Positions 32,871 through 40,824 of a DNA stretch of 64,000 nucleotides are shown here, piece after piece (position 1 is the first letter of the stretch; each line of letters begins with the position of its first letter). This DNA is from UBA5066 sp046331465 (GTDB taxonomy: Bacteria > Acidobacteriota > Thermoanaerobaculia > UBA5066). The stretch is from positions 868,001 to 932,000 of the forward strand of contig JAXLQV010000003.1 in assembly GCA_046331465.1 (NCBI GenBank), written 5' to 3'. The notes beneath the pieces are model-generated. The model was not told the origin of the DNA and ran no database searches. It was given only the letters and a program-made list of their open reading frames with translations. A program made the translations under genes and the position numbers.

Positions 32871-33524
32871 TTACTGCGCCGGCGCACCCTCCCGGCGGTA
32901 CCCCTCGGGAACCCGGAAGAGCGACGGGTCGACCCCGACGCGGATGAGCGTCAGCTCGACGAACGACTTCTCCTCGGTCCCGTCCGCCTTCGGCACGGCG
33001 CGCTCCTTCCTCACGACGATCCCGTCGAGGGCCGGCGTCATCCAGTAGGTCGTCGACGGCGAGCCCTGCGCGTCCGGCCGGTCCTCGAAGCGCCAGATCG
33101 CGCAGGCGTTCCCCGCGAAGACGGCGTCCGACTCGCGGTGGTACTCCTCGATCCCCCTGCGGTGCGCCTCGGCGGCATGGTTGAAGTCGGGGCCGAGCGG
33201 GAAGTCGTCGAGCTGGGCGAGGAGCGCGCCGCGCGTCGCCTCGCGCCACGTCTTCGTCGCGGGGTTCACCTCGACGACGGGGCCGTCGGCCTTCTCGCGC
33301 GCGAACCACGTCGCGTCCTCGGCCTCGCCGGTGCTCCGGCGCACGGCCTCGCCGCGGACCCAGACGCGAAACCGCGCGAGCTCGGTGTCGCCACCCCGGA
33401 CCGTCACGAGGCCGGAGTAGCCGTCCGTCCGGGGACGCGGGGGCGCCGTGATCAGCTTCCCGCAGCCGGCGGGGAGGAGGAACGCGCCGGAGAGGAGGAG
33501 GATCGCCGGGCGCGTCGCCCTCAT
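32871..33524 (-). CDS. Putative lipoprotein of unknown function
   Basis: A 217-residue protein with a signal peptide and lipobox LPAGC (Cys near residue 21), so it is probably a membrane-anchored lipoprotein. The mature part is beta-rich (YSGLVTVRGGDTELARFRVW) and resembles outer-membrane lipoprotein carrier/LolA-like or DUF-type small folds: it begins with a strand that ends GEAVRRSTG and has YWMTPALDGIVVRKERAV near residue 160. I do not assign a function. The ATG at 33524 overlaps the stop of the preceding gene by 4 bases. Confidence 0.6.
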   Translation of the reverse strand: MRATRPAILLLSGAFLLPAGCGKLITAPPRPRTDGYSGLVTVRGGDTELARFRVWVRGEAVRRSTGEAEDATWFAREKADGPVVEVNPATKTWREATRGALLAQLDDFPLGPDFNHAAEAHRRGIEEYHRESDAVFAGNACAIWRFEDRPDAQGSPSTTYWMTPALDGIVVRKERAVPKADGTEEKSFVELTLIRVGVDPSLFRVPEGYRREGAPAQ

Positions 33525-35476
33525 GGAGCCCCCGTGATCGTCAGGCCGAGGAAGTGCTGCATGACGCCGAGCGCGCGGAGCGTCACCCAGCGGGAGAGGT
33601 CCCCTTCGCGTTCGAGCGGCACCGGCAGGCGCACGCCGATCGGGCGCTCCAGCTTCCACCGGGCCCGGTGGTCGGCGCGGGAGGCGAGGCGGGCGAGCGC
33701 GTCGCGCACCGGGGCCGAGCGCGGTGCGCCGGCCGCGGCGAGCGCGCGGAGGAGCTCGAGGAGGTCGGAGGGGTCGCCCACGCCGATCCCGGTCCGCGCC
33801 GATTCGTCCGTCGCGGCGGGGAGCTCGACGCTCTTCGCCCGCTCGACGCAGAACGAGATCGCGCCCTGGACCGCCGGGGAGCGCTTCTCCTCGGGGACGG
33901 AGGCGAGGACGAGGAGGTCGCCCGCGACGCTCGCGGCGGCGTTCTCCGACGTGACGCACCGCCGGGCGAGGTGCTCGGCCGCCCCGAGGAGGCGCGGGTC
34001 GTCGGCGAAGCCGAGGAGGGCGAGGGCGCGGCAGGCGGCCACGAAGGCGCCGCCGACGGCCGGGCTCTCGCCCCTCTCGATGTCGACGAAGACCATCTGC
34101 CAGCGGGCGAGGAGGAGGTCGGCCGCGTGCTTCAGCTCGGGCATCTCCGCGTCGCACCCGAGCTCGAGGAGGAGGAGGACGAACGCCGTGCCCGGGTCGA
34201 CCGCCGCCGCGACGTCCGCGGGCGCGCCCGTCGGGAGCATCCCGCGCAGCTGCGGGAGAACGTCGCGCAGGAACGCGTCGCGCGCGAGGACCTGGCGGGC
34301 CTTCCTCCGCTCGATGTCCTTCGGGGGGCGGTGGAGGAGGTCGCGGAGCGCGACGTAGCGCGCGGCGGCGCTCTCGCGCGAGAGGAGCCAGTCGAGGGTC
34401 GAGAGCGGCACCGGGAACGCGCCGGCCGGGAGGGGCTTCGAGGCGCGCGGCCGGATCTCGCGACGGACCGCCGCCGGCATCGCGTCGGCGACGACCTCGG
34501 TCCGCGGGGCGGCGGGCGGCCGCGGGCTCGCGTCGCGCGGGGTGGGCGCACCCTCCTCCCGACGGAACGGCGGGCGTTCGGCCCGGGGCTCGCCGGGGCG
34601 TTCCGCGCGCCGGAACGGAGGACGCGCCGCGCGGGGCCTCTCGGACCGTTCGTCGGGCCGGAACGGCGCGCGGTCCGCCGCGGGCCTCTCCGCGCGCTCG
34701 TCGCGGCGGAACGGCGGGCGCTCGTCGCGCGGCCGGAACGGGGGCCGGCTCGGACGCGGTCCCGCGGGCCGGTCGTCCCGGCGGAACGGAGGACGGTCGG
34801 GACGCGGTCCGCCCGGGCGATCCTCGCGGCGGAACGGCGGACGCTCCGCACGCGGAGCGCCTTCGGCCGGGCGGAACGGGGGACGATCCGCGCGCGGCCT
34901 CTCCGGGCGATCTTCCCGCCGGAACGCGGGACGGTCGTCCCGCCCGCGGAACGGGGGACGGTCGGGGCGGGGTCCGGCCGGGCGATCCTCGCGACGGAAC
35001 GGCGGGCGCTCGTCCCTCGGGCGGAACGGCGGACGGTCGGGGCGCGGCCCGGCGGGACGGTCGTCGCGGCGGAACGGCGGGCGATCCCCCGCCGGCCTCT
35101 CCGCGCGGTCGTCGCGACGGAACGGCGGGCGCTCGTCTCTCGGGCGGAACGGCGGGCGGTCCGGCCGGGGCCCGGAGGGGCGGTCGTCGCGCCGGAACGG
35201 CGGACGGTCGTCCCGTGGGCGGAACGGCGGGCGGTCGGCGCGCGGCCCCGGGGGCCGGTCGTCCCGGCGGAAGGGGGGACGATCCCCTCTCGGCGGGCGC
35301 GGGCGGTCGCCCGGCGCGAAGCGGGGCCGGTCGTCGAAGCGGCCGGGGGCACCCCCTTCGGCTCGCGGCGCGGGACGGTCGTCGGGCCGGAAAGGAGGAC
35401 GGGCGCCGGGACGGGCCGGCGGGCGTCCGGTGGGCCGCCTCGGCGGCCCGGAGCGTGAGCCCCCTCGCGGTTTCAT
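33521..35476 (-). CDS. Arg/Asp/Pro-repeat protein with helical C-terminal domain
   Basis: A protein of about 651 residues with two very different halves. Residues 1-330 are low complexity with a 16- or 25-residue unit built on RPPFRRDDRP-x-GPRPD-RPPFRPRDE, repeated about ten times with small changes. Residues 350-651 are helical and resemble a prenyltransferase/squalene-cyclase-like alpha repeat: STLDWLLSRESAAARYVALR near the start and LSRWVTLRALGVMQHFLG at the end. The charged R/D repeats suggest a disordered nucleic-acid-binding or condensate-forming tail. I know no name for this fusion. ATG 35479 and ATG 35476 are adjacent; TATCCT is 8 bases before the second, which I prefer. Confidence 0.65.
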   Translation of the reverse strand: MKPRGGSRSGPPRRPTGRPPARPGARPPFRPDDRPAPRAEGGAPGRFDDRPRFAPGDRPRPPRGDRPPFRRDDRPPGPRADRPPFRPRDDRPPFRRDDRPSGPRPDRPPFRPRDERPPFRRDDRAERPAGDRPPFRRDDRPAGPRPDRPPFRPRDERPPFRREDRPAGPRPDRPPFRGRDDRPAFRREDRPERPRADRPPFRPAEGAPRAERPPFRREDRPGGPRPDRPPFRRDDRPAGPRPSRPPFRPRDERPPFRRDERAERPAADRAPFRPDERSERPRAARPPFRRAERPGEPRAERPPFRREEGAPTPRDASPRPPAAPRTEVVADAMPAAVRREIRPRASKPLPAGAFPVPLSTLDWLLSRESAAARYVALRDLLHRPPKDIERRKARQVLARDAFLRDVLPQLRGMLPTGAPADVAAAVDPGTAFVLLLLELGCDAEMPELKHAADLLLARWQMVFVDIERGESPAVGGAFVAACRALALLGFADDPRLLGAAEHLARRCVTSENAAASVAGDLLVLASVPEEKRSPAVQGAISFCVERAKSVELPAATDESARTGIGVGDPSDLLELLRALAAAGAPRSAPVRDALARLASRADHRARWKLERPIGVRLPVPLEREGDLSRWVTLRALGVMQHFLGLTITGAP

Positions 35477-35484
35477 CATCGGCG

Positions 35485-35492
35485 AGGATAAT
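35485..35492. promoter_or_regulatory. Overlapping divergent -10 elements
   Basis: On the minus strand TATCCT (35490-35485) is 8 bases before ATG 35476. On the plus strand GATAAT (35487-35492) is 10 bases before ATG 35503. The two elements overlap by four bases, like the pair at 11326-11332. Confidence 0.5.
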
Positions 35493-35502
35493 CCCTCGCG
35501 GG

Positions 35503-36273
35503 ATGAACGTCTTCCGCTCCGACCGAACCCTCGTCGTCGCGCGTCGCGGCTCGACCCGCGACGCCGTCGAGAACACCGTGGAGGCGTTCGACCGCGCCGA
35601 GGCCGACGGCGCCGACGCCTTCCACCTCGACGTCCGGCTCTCCGCCGACGGCGAGGTCGTCGTCTCGGCCGATCCGGAGGTCGTCCTCGGCAACCAGCGG
35701 CTCCCCGTCGCGTCCCTCGCCGTCCCCGACCTCCTGCGCGTCACGGTCACGCGGGGGGAGCGGACCGGCGCCGTGCCGCTCCTGCGCGACGTCCTCCTGC
35801 GCTACCGGGGCGAGGGACGGTTCCTCGTGGAGCTCAAGCCGGGCCCCGCGCCGCGTCCCGGCCTCCTCGAGTTCCGCGTCGCCGCGCTCCTGACCCAGCT
35901 GAACCTCCTCGAGAGGAGCGTCGTCGCGAGCCCCGCCCCCGAGCCGCTCCGGCGGACGCGCGAGGCGCAGCCGGCCGTCGAGACCGCCTTCTGCTACGAC
36001 GGCACGGTCTACCGCCCCGAGGGGCGGCTCTGGCCGAACCTCCCGGCCGGCTGCCGCGGCATCGCCCCCGCCGTCGCGCTCGCCTCCGAGCGCCTCTTCG
36101 CCGACGCGAAGGCCGAAGGGATCGCGGTCCACGTCTCGCCGGTGAACGACCCCGCCGAGGCGGTCCGCTTCGCCCGGCTCGGCGCCGCCTCGATCGTCAC
36201 CGACGACGTCCCCGCCGTCGTCGCCGCGCTCCGCGAGGCGGACCTCGCCCTGCCGAACGCGATCGCGGTCTGA
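35503..36273 (+). CDS. Glycerophosphodiester phosphodiesterase-fold protein, active site degenerate
   Basis: A 256-residue GDPD-type TIM barrel. The first motif should read AHRG...PENT but reads ARRGSTRDAVENT, so the catalytic His is Arg. The second, usually an E-x-D pair, reads FHLDVRLSADG, so Glu is His. The expected HD after VVV is AD. VSPVNDPAEAVRFARLGAASIVTDD at the end fits the family. With these changes hydrolysis of glycerophosphodiesters is unlikely, so it may bind ligand or be a pseudoenzyme. It is divergent from the repeat protein and converges with the GAF regulator. Confidence 0.75.
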   Translation: MNVFRSDRTLVVARRGSTRDAVENTVEAFDRAEADGADAFHLDVRLSADGEVVVSADPEVVLGNQRLPVASLAVPDLLRVTVTRGERTGAVPLLRDVLLRYRGEGRFLVELKPGPAPRPGLLEFRVAALLTQLNLLERSVVASPAPEPLRRTREAQPAVETAFCYDGTVYRPEGRLWPNLPAGCRGIAPAVALASERLFADAKAEGIAVHVSPVNDPAEAVRFARLGAASIVTDDVPAVVAALREADLALPNAIAV

Positions 36274-36282
36274 TCGCTCCGT

Positions 36283-37656
36283 CTAGCCGCTCTCGCGCAC
36301 CTCGAGCGCGATCTCCCCGTCGACCTCCAGGGCGAAGCGCCCGCGCCGCACCGGCGCGATCCGCACGTCGGGGCACTTCGCCTCAAGCCTCTTGCGGAGG
36401 AGGATGAGGCGCGTCTCGAGGTTGTCCTTCACGGCGGGCAGGCCGAGCGTCGGGTCGAGGCGGAGCTCGCGGTTCGTGAACTCGCGCCGCCCCTCGTCGC
36501 GAAGGGCGCTGAGGAGCTTCCAGAGGATCTTCCCGGGGACGTTCCGGATCAGGTACTCGCCGTCGACGAAGACGCAGTCGTCGGCCGGGTAGTAGACGAA
36601 CGTCCGCCTCGGCGCCGCGGAGGCGGGCTTGCCGGCAGCCGCGCCCGCCGGCTCCTCGTCCTCCGCCGGGACGGAGAGGCGGTCGATGCCGATGGCGATC
36701 TGGTTCGCGAGGACGAGGAGGAACTCCTCGTGCCACTCCTCGAAGGCGAGCGGGTCGCGGCTCTCGAGCGCGAGCACGCCGATGAGCCGGTCCTCGACGA
36801 GGAGCGGCAGCGCGAGCTGGCTCTCGGCGTCGGGGAGGCCCGGGAGCGGGATCTCCCTCCGGAGCTCCGCCCCTCCCCCCGAGGCCTCCACGGTCGCGCG
36901 GACGGCGCGCGAGTAGCGGAGCAGCGATTCCATCCCCGAGAGGCGGAGCGGCGCGCCCGTTGCCGCGACCGTCCCGATGAGCCCCTGCGCGATCGAGACC
37001 TCGGCCCCGACGCCGCTCCCGCCGTAGCCGTGGCTCGAGATCGTCACGAGGTTCCGCCCGCACTCGTCGAGGAGGAGGATCATCGAGTTGCGGAAGCCGA
37101 AGACCTCGTCGAGCGCGGCGAGGACGTCGTAGAGGAGCGTCTCGAGGTCGACGGCCCGGTTGATCCGGCACGAGACGAGCGAGAGCGCCCGGATCTCCGT
37201 CATCGGGCCGTCCGCCACGACCTTCCCGGGGCACTCCCCCGGCGGGGCGGGGACAAGGAACCCCGCGACGGGGTGGATCCACTCGACCTCGCAGACGTCC
37301 GCGGAGAGGAGCCGGAAGATCCCCTTCATCCCCGTGTGCGAGGCGATCGCCTCGATCCGGAGCGCCATCTCGGCGAAGAGCGGCGTGTCGGTCTCCGACC
37401 GCACGTAGCGGAGGCCGAGCTTCCACTCCTCGAACGTGACCGGGTCGATGACCGCCGCCGTCGCCCGAGGGTTCGCCTCGAGGTTGCGGCTCGTCTTGTT
37501 GAAGAACTGCCGCGAGATCGCGACGTGGCGCTCGTCGACCTGGCGGATCTGGCTCAGGTAGGTGACGTTCGGCGTCCCGTCGGGGGCGCACGTGGCGAGC
37601 GTGCCGGGGATGATCCCCTGGAAGCAGCGCGCGAGCGCCGCGAGCCTCCCGGTCAC
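36283..37656 (-). CDS. Flavin split-barrel, GAF and winged-helix regulator
   Basis: A 457-residue fusion. Residues 10-140 are a pyridoxamine-phosphate-oxidase-like split barrel (TLATCAPDGTPNVTYLSQI, ISRQFFNKTSRNLEANPRAT) that could bind FMN or heme. Residues 180-325 are a GAF domain (NSMILLLDECGRNLV, LALPLLVEDRLIGVLALE). Residues 365-457 look like an OmpR-type winged helix (LIRNVPGKILWKLLSAL, LETRLILLRKRLEAK). It may sense redox or gas through the flavin and bind DNA. GTG 37656 overlaps the upstream gene by 4 bases. Longer in-frame sequence upstream overlaps that gene and is not used. Confidence 0.72.
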   Translation of the reverse strand: MTGRLAALARCFQGIIPGTLATCAPDGTPNVTYLSQIRQVDERHVAISRQFFNKTSRNLEANPRATAAVIDPVTFEEWKLGLRYVRSETDTPLFAEMALRIEAIASHTGMKGIFRLLSADVCEVEWIHPVAGFLVPAPPGECPGKVVADGPMTEIRALSLVSCRINRAVDLETLLYDVLAALDEVFGFRNSMILLLDECGRNLVTISSHGYGGSGVGAEVSIAQGLIGTVAATGAPLRLSGMESLLRYSRAVRATVEASGGGAELRREIPLPGLPDAESQLALPLLVEDRLIGVLALESRDPLAFEEWHEEFLLVLANQIAIGIDRLSVPAEDEEPAGAAAGKPASAAPRRTFVYYPADDCVFVDGEYLIRNVPGKILWKLLSALRDEGRREFTNRELRLDPTLGLPAVKDNLETRLILLRKRLEAKCPDVRIAPVRRGRFALEVDGEIALEVRESG

Positions 37657-38126
37657 GACGCGCCTCCGTTCCGGATCGGCTCGCCGGCGCGCGGGCCCGG
37701 CGTCTGCTCGTAGGCCTCGGCGACGGCGAACGTCACCGCGTGGCAGGGCCACTTCGCGCGTCGCCTCACGACGTCGGGCGGCAGCCCGATCGCCTCGACC
37801 TCCGCGTCGAAGCCCGCCGCGTGCCGAAGGACCGCGTCGCGCTCGTCCTCGCGCGCGGGGCGGATCGTCTCCGCGCGCCCCTTCAGCTGCACGGTGCGGT
37901 GCGTGAGCGGCTGCGAGAGGGCGACGGCGACGGCCCCGTTCCCGCGCAGGTTCGCGACGCTCGTCTCCGACGTCGCGACCGGGAGGTAGACGGTCAGCTT
38001 CCGCCCTTCCGGGTCGAGGAGCGCGGCCGAGGCCATCACCTCGTCTGGGACGAGCGCGGCGTCGCGCGTCGCGACGTGGATCGCGACGAGGCCCTCGAGC
38101 AGGGCATGGAGATCGTCCTGGATCAC
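37653..38126 (-). CDS. Pyridoxamine 5'-phosphate oxidase-like flavin-binding protein
   Basis: A 157-residue split-barrel protein. VAIHVATRDAALVPDEVMASAALLD is the first strand set, KLTVYLPVATSETSVANLRGNGAVAVALSQP carries the usual FMN phosphate-binding turn, and QLKGRAETIRPAREDE is the third strand. It is shorter than true PdxH and is better called a flavin reductase-like or general stress split-barrel protein. It sits upstream of and overlaps the fusion regulator, which carries a similar domain. GTG 38126 is preceded by TACCCT at 9 bases. Confidence 0.75.
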   Translation of the reverse strand: MIQDDLHALLEGLVAIHVATRDAALVPDEVMASAALLDPEGRKLTVYLPVATSETSVANLRGNGAVAVALSQPLTHRTVQLKGRAETIRPAREDERDAVLRHAAGFDAEVEAIGLPPDVVRRRAKWPCHAVTFAVAEAYEQTPGPRAGEPIRNGGAS

Positions 38127-38135
38127 GACGGGCGG

Positions 38136-38141
38136 AGGGTA
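38136..38141 (-). promoter_or_regulatory. -10 TACCCT, leaderless start of the split-barrel operon
   Basis: TACCCT (minus strand 38141-38136) is 9 bases before GTG 38126. The TTAG repeats at 38157-38194 fall where the -35 region would be. Confidence 0.45.
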
Positions 38142-38156
38142 CCGCAGCCCCCAGCG

Positions 38157-38194
38157 CTTAGTGAATTCTTAGGAGGCGTTAGGTTCTTCTTAGG
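38157..38194. promoter_or_regulatory. Phased TTAG direct repeats, likely operator
   Basis: Four TTAG boxes, mostly within CTTAGG, begin at 38158, 38169, 38179 and 38190, spaced 11, 10 and 11 bases, about one helical turn. Phased direct repeats are the usual target of OmpR/PhoB winged-helix dimers. They lie between the divergent split-barrel operon and the ODP-type gene, and the fusion regulator is the obvious candidate binder. Confidence 0.6.
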
Positions 38195-38249
38195 TGGTTG
38201 CCCTGCAGCCGGCGCCCCATCTTTCCGGCGACAGGAGGCTCAAAGAGCC

Positions 38250-39038
38250 ATGGACGCAACACTTCGCACCTCCCCCGACGTCGCCGTGATCCGCGGCGCC
38301 GAGCCCGTTCCCGGCCTCGGCGTCCTCCCCGTCCGGTCCTTCGTCCTCCTCGGCCGCGAGCCCGTCCTCGTCGACACGGGCGTCGCGCGGGAGAGCGAGG
38401 CCTTCGTCGCCGCCCTCGAGACGGTCCTCGACCCGGCGGACCTCCGCTGGATCGTCGTCACGCACGCGGACGCCGACCACGCCGGCGCCCTCCCCGCTCT
38501 CCTCGGGCGCGCGCCGAAGGCCCGCGTCGTCCTGAACCAGATCTCGACCGGCAAGCTCTCCGGCACGGTCGCGCTCCCGATGCCGCGCGTCACCTGGGTG
38601 AACGCGGGGCAGGCGCTCGACGCGGGCGACCGCGTCCTCCGCTTCCTCCGGCCTCCGATGTACGACTGCCCGTCGACGGTCGCCCTCTTCGACGAGAGGA
38701 CGCGCGTCCTCTTCGCCTCCGACGCCTTCGGCGCGATCGTCCCCTCCGACGTCCCGACGTTCGACGACGCGCACGAGTCCTCGTGCCTCGAGGGGATGTC
38801 GTTCTTCTGCCGCGCGAACTCGCCCTGGCTCTCCGACGTGCGGCCCGAGCGATACGAGGCCTCCCTCCGCGAGGTCGCCTCCCTCGGGGCCTCGTGGCTC
38901 CTCTCCTCGCACCTCCCCGCCGTGCCGGCGGCGAAGGTGGGCCGCGTCCTCGCGCGCGCCGCGAAGCTCCCCGCCGAGGGCCCCGTCGCCCTCGCTTCCC
39001 AGGACGCCCTCGACGCCGCCCTCGCGCGGGCCGCGTAA
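38250..39038 (+). CDS. ODP-type metallo-beta-lactamase-fold protein
   Basis: A 262-residue MBL-fold protein of the flavodiiron (ODP)-like branch. VLVDTGVARE, the metal motif THADADHAG (near residue 72; H-x-D-x-D-H instead of HxHxDH), and LFASDAFG near 155 are visible. The Asp replacing the second His is common in diiron oxygen/NO-reducing relatives, where Glu or Asp is used. A third ligand site, LLSSHLPA, is near the end. No flavodoxin domain is fused. It may reduce oxygen or NO or act as a sensor. AGGAGG precedes the ATG and the TTAG repeats lie just upstream. Confidence 0.75.
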   Translation: MDATLRTSPDVAVIRGAEPVPGLGVLPVRSFVLLGREPVLVDTGVARESEAFVAALETVLDPADLRWIVVTHADADHAGALPALLGRAPKARVVLNQISTGKLSGTVALPMPRVTWVNAGQALDAGDRVLRFLRPPMYDCPSTVALFDERTRVLFASDAFGAIVPSDVPTFDDAHESSCLEGMSFFCRANSPWLSDVRPERYEASLREVASLGASWLLSSHLPAVPAAKVGRVLARAAKLPAEGPVALASQDALDAALARAA

Positions 39039-39099
39039 CTTCACGACGAACCGTCCGTACCTTCCCCGTCCGGACACGACCGCCCCCAAGGGAGACGCC

Positions 39100-39729
39100 A
39101 TGACGACGACCTCGCCCGCCGCCCGCTCCGCCTCTTTCCGCGCCACCACGGGGACCGCCCGCCGAGCCGCCTTCGCAGGCGCCGCGGCGGCGCTCCTCGC
39201 CTCGTCGACGCTCCTCGGGGCCGAGCCGCCGAAGAAGCCCCTCACCTTCGGCGCCTCGCCCGAGGTCGCGCGCGGCGCCTACCTCGTCGGCATCATGGGA
39301 TGCGACGACTGCCACACGCCGATGAAGATGGGGCCGAAGGGCCCGGAGCCCGACATGTCGCGCCGCCTCTCGGGCCACCCCGCCGAGTTCAAGGTCGCGA
39401 GGACGTTCGCGCCCGACCCGAAGGGGTGGATCTGGGCCGGCGCCGCGACGAACACCGCGTTCGCCGGGCCGTGGGGCGTCAGCTACGCGGTCAACCTGAC
39501 CTCGGACCCGACCGGGCTCGGCTCCTGGACGGAGGCGAACTTCGTGAAGGCGCTCAAGGAAGGGAAGCACCTCGGCGTCGGCCGCCCCATCAACCCGCCG
39601 ATGCCCTGGCCCGCCTACCGCAACGCGACGGAGGAGGACCTGAAGGCCGTCTTCGCCTTCCTCCGGACCGTTCCTCCCGTGAAGAACGTCGCCCCCGAGT
39701 ACCAGCCGCCGATGGTGGCGAGGAAGTAG
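39100..39729 (+). CDS. Exported c-type cytochrome
   Basis: A 209-residue periplasmic protein. Residues 1-42 contain a Tat- or Sec-like signal with a hydrophobic core (AAFAGAAAALLASSTLLG). One heme motif, CDDCH, lies near residue 68, and the likely Met ligand is in the NPPMPWPAYRNATEEDLKAV segment near 165. The length and the VARGAYLVGIMGCDDCHTP pattern fit a single-heme cytochrome c of the type found with dehydrogenases. GGGAG precedes the ATG. It follows the ODP-type gene by 61 bases and may supply its electrons, but that link is only contextual. Confidence 0.83.
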   Translation: MTTTSPAARSASFRATTGTARRAAFAGAAAALLASSTLLGAEPPKKPLTFGASPEVARGAYLVGIMGCDDCHTPMKMGPKGPEPDMSRRLSGHPAEFKVARTFAPDPKGWIWAGAATNTAFAGPWGVSYAVNLTSDPTGLGSWTEANFVKALKEGKHLGVGRPINPPMPWPAYRNATEEDLKAVFAFLRTVPPVKNVAPEYQPPMVARK

Positions 39730-39770
39730 CGCGCCACGGCCCGGGGTCGCGGCTCGTCCTCCCGCGAGAG

Positions 39771-39798
39771 CCCGGCGCGGCGGGAACGCCGCGCCGGG
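39771..39798. terminator. Bidirectional terminator hairpin
   Basis: CCCGGCGCGGCG and CGCCGCGCCGGG form a perfect 12-bp stem with a GGAA loop, followed by CCGTTTCG. It ends the cytochrome transcript and may also stop the tRNA transcript coming from the other side. Bases 39799-39919 contain nothing else I can support. Confidence 0.7.
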
Positions 39799-39919
39799 CC
39801 GTTTCGTCTCGACGCGAAGGTCCCGCTCTGCCAAGATCCCGCGCCAAACGCGCGAACGCCTCGGCGCGGGGCGGGAGAGGCCGGCGGGATGCGTCTTCGG
39901 GAGCGGAGGTGGGAAGGAG

Positions 39920-39994
39920 TGGTCGGGGCGGGCGGATTTGAACCGCCGACCTGTTGCTCCCAAAGCAACTGCGCTACCACTGCGCTACGCCCCG
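39920..39994 (-). tRNA. tRNA-Pro (anticodon TGG)
   Basis: The minus strand folds into a full cloverleaf: acceptor CGGGGCG/CGCCCCG, D stem GCGC/GCGC, anticodon stem GTTGC/GCAAC with loop TTTGGGA (anticodon TGG) and T stem GGCGG/CCGCC with TTCAAAT. A genomic CCA is encoded at the 3' end after an A discriminator. The CGGGGCG start is typical for tRNA-Pro. Confidence 0.95.
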
Positions 39995-40025
39995 GCGCGC
40001 CGGATTCTCGGCCGGCGCCGCAGGG

Positions 40026-40805
40026 ATGTCCACCCGCGCGAGGGGCCGCGTGAGCCGGACCGCGCTCCTCCTGCACGGGCTCGGCGGCTCGGCGGAAGAC
40101 TGGAAGGACGTCGCCGCGGCGCTGCCGAAGAGCCTCACCCCGCTCGCCCTCGACTTCCCCGGGTTCGGGAAGGCGTTTCGCCCACACGACAGCTACGACC
40201 CCGGCTCGCTCGCGCGCTGGGTCCTCGGCGAGATGGACGACCGCGACGCCGAGACGGCGATCGTCGCGGGGCACTCGCTCGGGGGCCGCGTCGCCGGGGA
40301 GCTCGCCCTTCTCGCGCCGAAACGCGTCCTCGCGCTCGCGCTCGTCTCGCCGCTCGGCGCGGCGTCGTACGGCTTCACCGACACGCTGAAGTGGAAGGCG
40401 ATGTCGCGCGCCTCGCTCGTCGGAGCGGCGCCCGAGACCTCCCTGAAGAACGCGCTCGCCTACGGCTTCGCCGTCGACGGCCCGGGAAAGAAGGGCTTCG
40501 TCGCGCGAGGGATGGCGTCGCGGACCGGCCCGCACGCCGCGGCCGCGCTCCGGGCGCTCGAGCGCTCCGTCGACGGCATCCTCTCCGCACCGCCCCTTTC
40601 GAAGCGCCTCGCGGGGACGAAGGTCCCTCTCCTCCTCCTGACGGGGGTGCAGGACCCGCTCGCCCCGCCGAAGGACGTCGAGGCGATCCGCGCGGCGCGC
40701 CCGGACGCCGACTACGTGACGCTCCCGGGCGTCGGGCACTACGCCCCGCTCGAGGTTCCGAAGGACGTCGCGAAGAGGCTCGCCGAGCTCGCGAAGAGGG
40801 CCTGA
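40026..40805 (+). CDS. Alpha/beta hydrolase
   Basis: A 259-residue alpha/beta hydrolase. LLLHGLGGSAEDW (residues 14-26) is the oxyanion strand, VAGHSLGGRVAGELA carries the nucleophile Ser (near 82), Asp in LTGVQDPLAPP (near 208) and His in VGHYAPLE (near 237) complete the triad. The substrate is unknown. There is no signal peptide, so it is cytoplasmic. The ATG at 40026 has a weak ribosome site and GATTCT 17 bases upstream, so the gene's own promoter lies just downstream of the divergent tRNA gene. Confidence 0.88.
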   Translation: MSTRARGRVSRTALLLHGLGGSAEDWKDVAAALPKSLTPLALDFPGFGKAFRPHDSYDPGSLARWVLGEMDDRDAETAIVAGHSLGGRVAGELALLAPKRVLALALVSPLGAASYGFTDTLKWKAMSRASLVGAAPETSLKNALAYGFAVDGPGKKGFVARGMASRTGPHAAAALRALERSVDGILSAPPLSKRLAGTKVPLLLLTGVQDPLAPPKDVEAIRAARPDADYVTLPGVGHYAPLEVPKDVAKRLAELAKRA

Positions 40806-40806
40806 G

Positions 40807-40824
40807 GCCGGCCGTCAGGCCGGC
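40807..40824. terminator. Short terminator hairpin
   Basis: GCCGGCC-GTCA-GGCCGGC, a 7-bp stem, lies right after the hydrolase stop and overlaps the end of the convergent rph gene. Confidence 0.45.

Noticed and set aside
34542..36407. Long plus-strand frame across the repeat region
   Set aside because: It is a shadow of the minus-strand Arg/Asp/Pro repeat gene and the GDPD gene. Its translation is a low-complexity RRNGG(R/S) repeat without any domain or ribosome site.
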